Assembly (NCBI GenBank): GCA_007694935.1 | Contig: REES01000066.1 | Span: forward strand, 1 to 56,491 | From: Rhodospirillales bacterium | GTDB lineage: Bacteria > Pseudomonadota > Alphaproteobacteria > Rhodospirillales > Defluviicoccaceae | Direction: 5' to 3' | DNA: 56,491 nt | Shown: positions 54,949 to 56,491 of the stretch, one piece after another | Numbering within the stretch: the first letter of the stretch is position 1 | Layout: every line of letters starts with the position of its first letter | Position numbers and translations under genes: made by a program | Notes under the pieces: generated by a model | Seen by the model: only the letters and a program-made list of their open reading frames with translations | Databases searched by the model: none | Told to the model about the DNA's origin: nothing

Positions 54949-56349
54949 TCAGCCGACCAAGCCGCCCGGGCCGGTCATGATCATGCGCACCAGTTCGGCT
55001 TGGCGGTCGGTGTGCGCCTTGGACAGCACCCGCTTCAGGTGCTTGCGAGTGGTTTCGTAGGCGACGTCCAGCATCTCGGCAATCTCGTCCAGCCGGTACC
55101 CGGACGCCAACAGCGCTGCGACCCGGGCTTCTGCGGCGGTAAGGCCATAGAGTTGGCGAAGGCGCCCCTCATCGATGTCCCCCGAATAGTCGGGATCGCC
55201 GATGAACATCACGGCCGCGGGATCGTCCCAGCTGTGCCGCTCGAGGGCACGGACCGGCCAGATCCAAATGGACAGGGGACGCTGGCCGTTCGGCCGGCTC
55301 ACTGAAAAGCCGAAGGGACGAGGTCCCTGATTGTGTCCCTTGGACTGGATCGCGTCGGCGATCAGGTCGCGGACACGCGAGATCCGGCCCTCCCGGGCGA
55401 TCTCGAGCCCCGAGCGTCCCACGTTGAACGCCTGCCGTTCCGCCATCACCGCGCGCGCCACCCGGTTCGTGGCCAGCACCGCGCCGCCCAGGCTGATCAG
55501 CACGATCCCCATGGGCATCAGGTCGAGGGTGTCCAGCGCCAACTGGCGGACGTTCTGGCTGCGTCGCAGGACCTGCCCCGCCCTCAGGCCCCGCTGCAGG
55601 TACGGCAGGAGCCGGCGCAGCAACGACTTGTCGGCGTCGCCGAACGGATGCGACTGCGCCGAGCGGGCCGCGAAAAGGTATTGCATCTCGGACGAGTTCC
55701 GCTCCAGCACGCCGAACAACTGATGCTCCAGCCCCTGCGGGACCATCCAACGTTGGAAGAACTCACTGGCGGCCGCATCGGTACCCTTGACGATCTCGGC
55801 GCCGACAAGCACGGCGCCGGGCTCCCGGAACAGGTCCTCACGCTTCAACCACGGGTTGCCCTCGGCGTAGGGGTCGCTATAGGTGTTCATCAGGCTGACA
55901 TCAACGCCGACACTCTGCTCGAGCTGGCCGCGATCGCGGGTGAAGTCATGGCGGGCCAAGGCACAGACGTCAGCGCCCAGCGTCTCCTTCAGCTTGGCGA
56001 GCGCGGCGGGCCAGAACCGGTCGTCCATGCTGGCGCTGTAGAAGTCAGCGACCAGATTGAGCGCCTGTTCGGGAGAGAGCCGGTCCCCGAAGTCCGCCCG
56101 GATCCAACCGACGCCGACCCGCCGGTCGATCCCGGCCCGGCGATCAATGCCGATCCGCTTGTCTTCGCCAGACCGGCGGTCGACACCGCTCCGCCGCTCG
56201 ACCACACCGGCAGCCGGAGGCCACTGGTTGGGATCAATCCACCCGGAGCGGCGGTCCCGGCCCGAGCGTCTGTCCACGTTCGCGCGACGGTCAGATGGGT
56301 CCCGGCGGTCGCTTTGTTCACGGCGGTCGGCAGCGCATCCTTCGGCCAA
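54949..56349 (-). CDS. LuxR-type regulator with N-terminal DRR hexapeptide repeats
   Basis: A 466-residue protein. Residues 8-80 hold two blocks of five hexads, each beginning DRR or a close variant and spaced exactly 6 residues apart (8, 14, 20, 26, 32 and 51, 57, 63, 69, 75), joined by a Pro/Trp-containing linker. A PAS/GAF-like sensory region follows (about 90-390), and the C-terminus is a LuxR/GerE HTH (LTAAEARVAALLASGYRLDE, then TTRKHLKRVLSKAHTDRQAE). It starts with TTG at 56349, supported by AGGAGG 6 nt upstream. Confidence 0.82.
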   Translation of the reverse strand: MAEGCAADRREQSDRRDPSDRRANVDRRSGRDRRSGWIDPNQWPPAAGVVERRSGVDRRSGEDKRIGIDRRAGIDRRVGVGWIRADFGDRLSPEQALNLVADFYSASMDDRFWPAALAKLKETLGADVCALARHDFTRDRGQLEQSVGVDVSLMNTYSDPYAEGNPWLKREDLFREPGAVLVGAEIVKGTDAAASEFFQRWMVPQGLEHQLFGVLERNSSEMQYLFAARSAQSHPFGDADKSLLRRLLPYLQRGLRAGQVLRRSQNVRQLALDTLDLMPMGIVLISLGGAVLATNRVARAVMAERQAFNVGRSGLEIAREGRISRVRDLIADAIQSKGHNQGPRPFGFSVSRPNGQRPLSIWIWPVRALERHSWDDPAAVMFIGDPDYSGDIDEGRLRQLYGLTAAEARVAALLASGYRLDEIAEMLDVAYETTRKHLKRVLSKAHTDRQAELVRMIMTGPGGLVG

Positions 56350-56378
56350 CGGTAACCTCCTGGTAAACTCTTGCGTGT

Positions 56379-56407
56379 GGAGTACGCGATCCCATGAAGA
56401 AAGTCAA
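56379..56407 (-). promoter_or_regulatory. possible promoter of the LuxR-type gene
   Basis: On the minus strand TTGACT (56407-56402), a 17-nt spacer, then TACTCC (56384-56379). The -35 is good and the -10 weak; transcription would start about 22 nt before the TTG. Confidence 0.4.
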
Positions 56408-56491
56408 CTTTCGCGTGCTACACGCTGCGAGGGGCGCCATTCCCTGAACTACGCAACCGCAGGCATCCCTCGAGCCATCTCCTCCCGGGAT

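Noticed and set aside
1-56491. CRISPR array, prophage or insertion sequence
   Set aside because: No regularly spaced repeats, transposase, integrase or phage structural gene was seen anywhere.

Overview
This window is GC-rich chromosomal DNA from an alphaproteobacterium, most likely of the Rhodospirillales type. That placement is an inference from gene content: the CtrA-relay phosphotransferase ChpT, a COQ10-type RatA protein beside lipA, a serC-type RNA leader before serC-serA, the rlmB/tRNA-Tyr arrangement and a DUF6394-plus-potassium-channel pair. Most of the window is core metabolism and translation, with several accessory islands between.

Layout. 1-4.9 kb: 5' half of tRNA-Tyr with a strong promoter, rlmB, dapA, slt, and a HAD hydrolase. 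4.9-9.8 kb: an M23 peptidase, pgpA-pncC, ratA, lipA, chpT. 9.9-15.8 kb: a tightly overlapping five-gene minus-strand operon with a Cache/GAF/cyclase-homology membrane sensor, an MlaE permease, an MlaF-like protein that has lost its ATPase motifs, an MlaD-type MCE protein and a TPR lipoprotein. This is the most unusual unit in the window. 16.0-16.4 kb: a deletion scar joining the start of a proV-like gene to the end of a proX-like gene. 16.4-24.7 kb: dsbD-like reductase, yqgE, M16 peptidase-thrC, thiolase and an SDR dehydrogenase. 24.9-31.8 kb: one long minus-strand run ffh-rpsP-rimM-trmD-rplS-leuC-leuD-leuB. 32-37.7 kb: an XRE regulator, a ferric-reductase-like flavohaem protein with a tiny membrane ORF, a PEP-CTERM secreted protein with an elaborate upstream region, and DUF6394 with a K+ channel. 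37.7-41.6 kb: a DapA-like aldolase, an SDR, and a four-gene cluster with two cysteine-free HMA-like proteins, an amphipathic alanine-rich protein and a DUF5132-like protein. 42-47.4 kb: ychF-pth-rplY-prs, pgeF, and a cysteine-rich MarR regulator. 47.5-56.4 kb: an Rrf2 regulator, a BKACE enzyme, an alpha/beta hydrolase, prfB with its programmed +1 frameshift, serC-serA under an RNA leader, a small conserved-looking ORF and a LuxR-type regulator with an N-terminal hexapeptide repeat.

How the genes fit together. Amino-acid synthesis is well represented: lysine (dapA), threonine (thrC), leucine (leuBCD) and serine (serC, serA). Ribosome and tRNA functions form another block. The accessory units of most interest are the pseudo-ABC MCE operon, the HMA-like/DUF5132 cluster, and the PEP-CTERM upstream region, which carries three copies of a 19-bp motif and a sigma-54-like site. 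No CRISPR array, rRNA, prophage or insertion sequence was seen.
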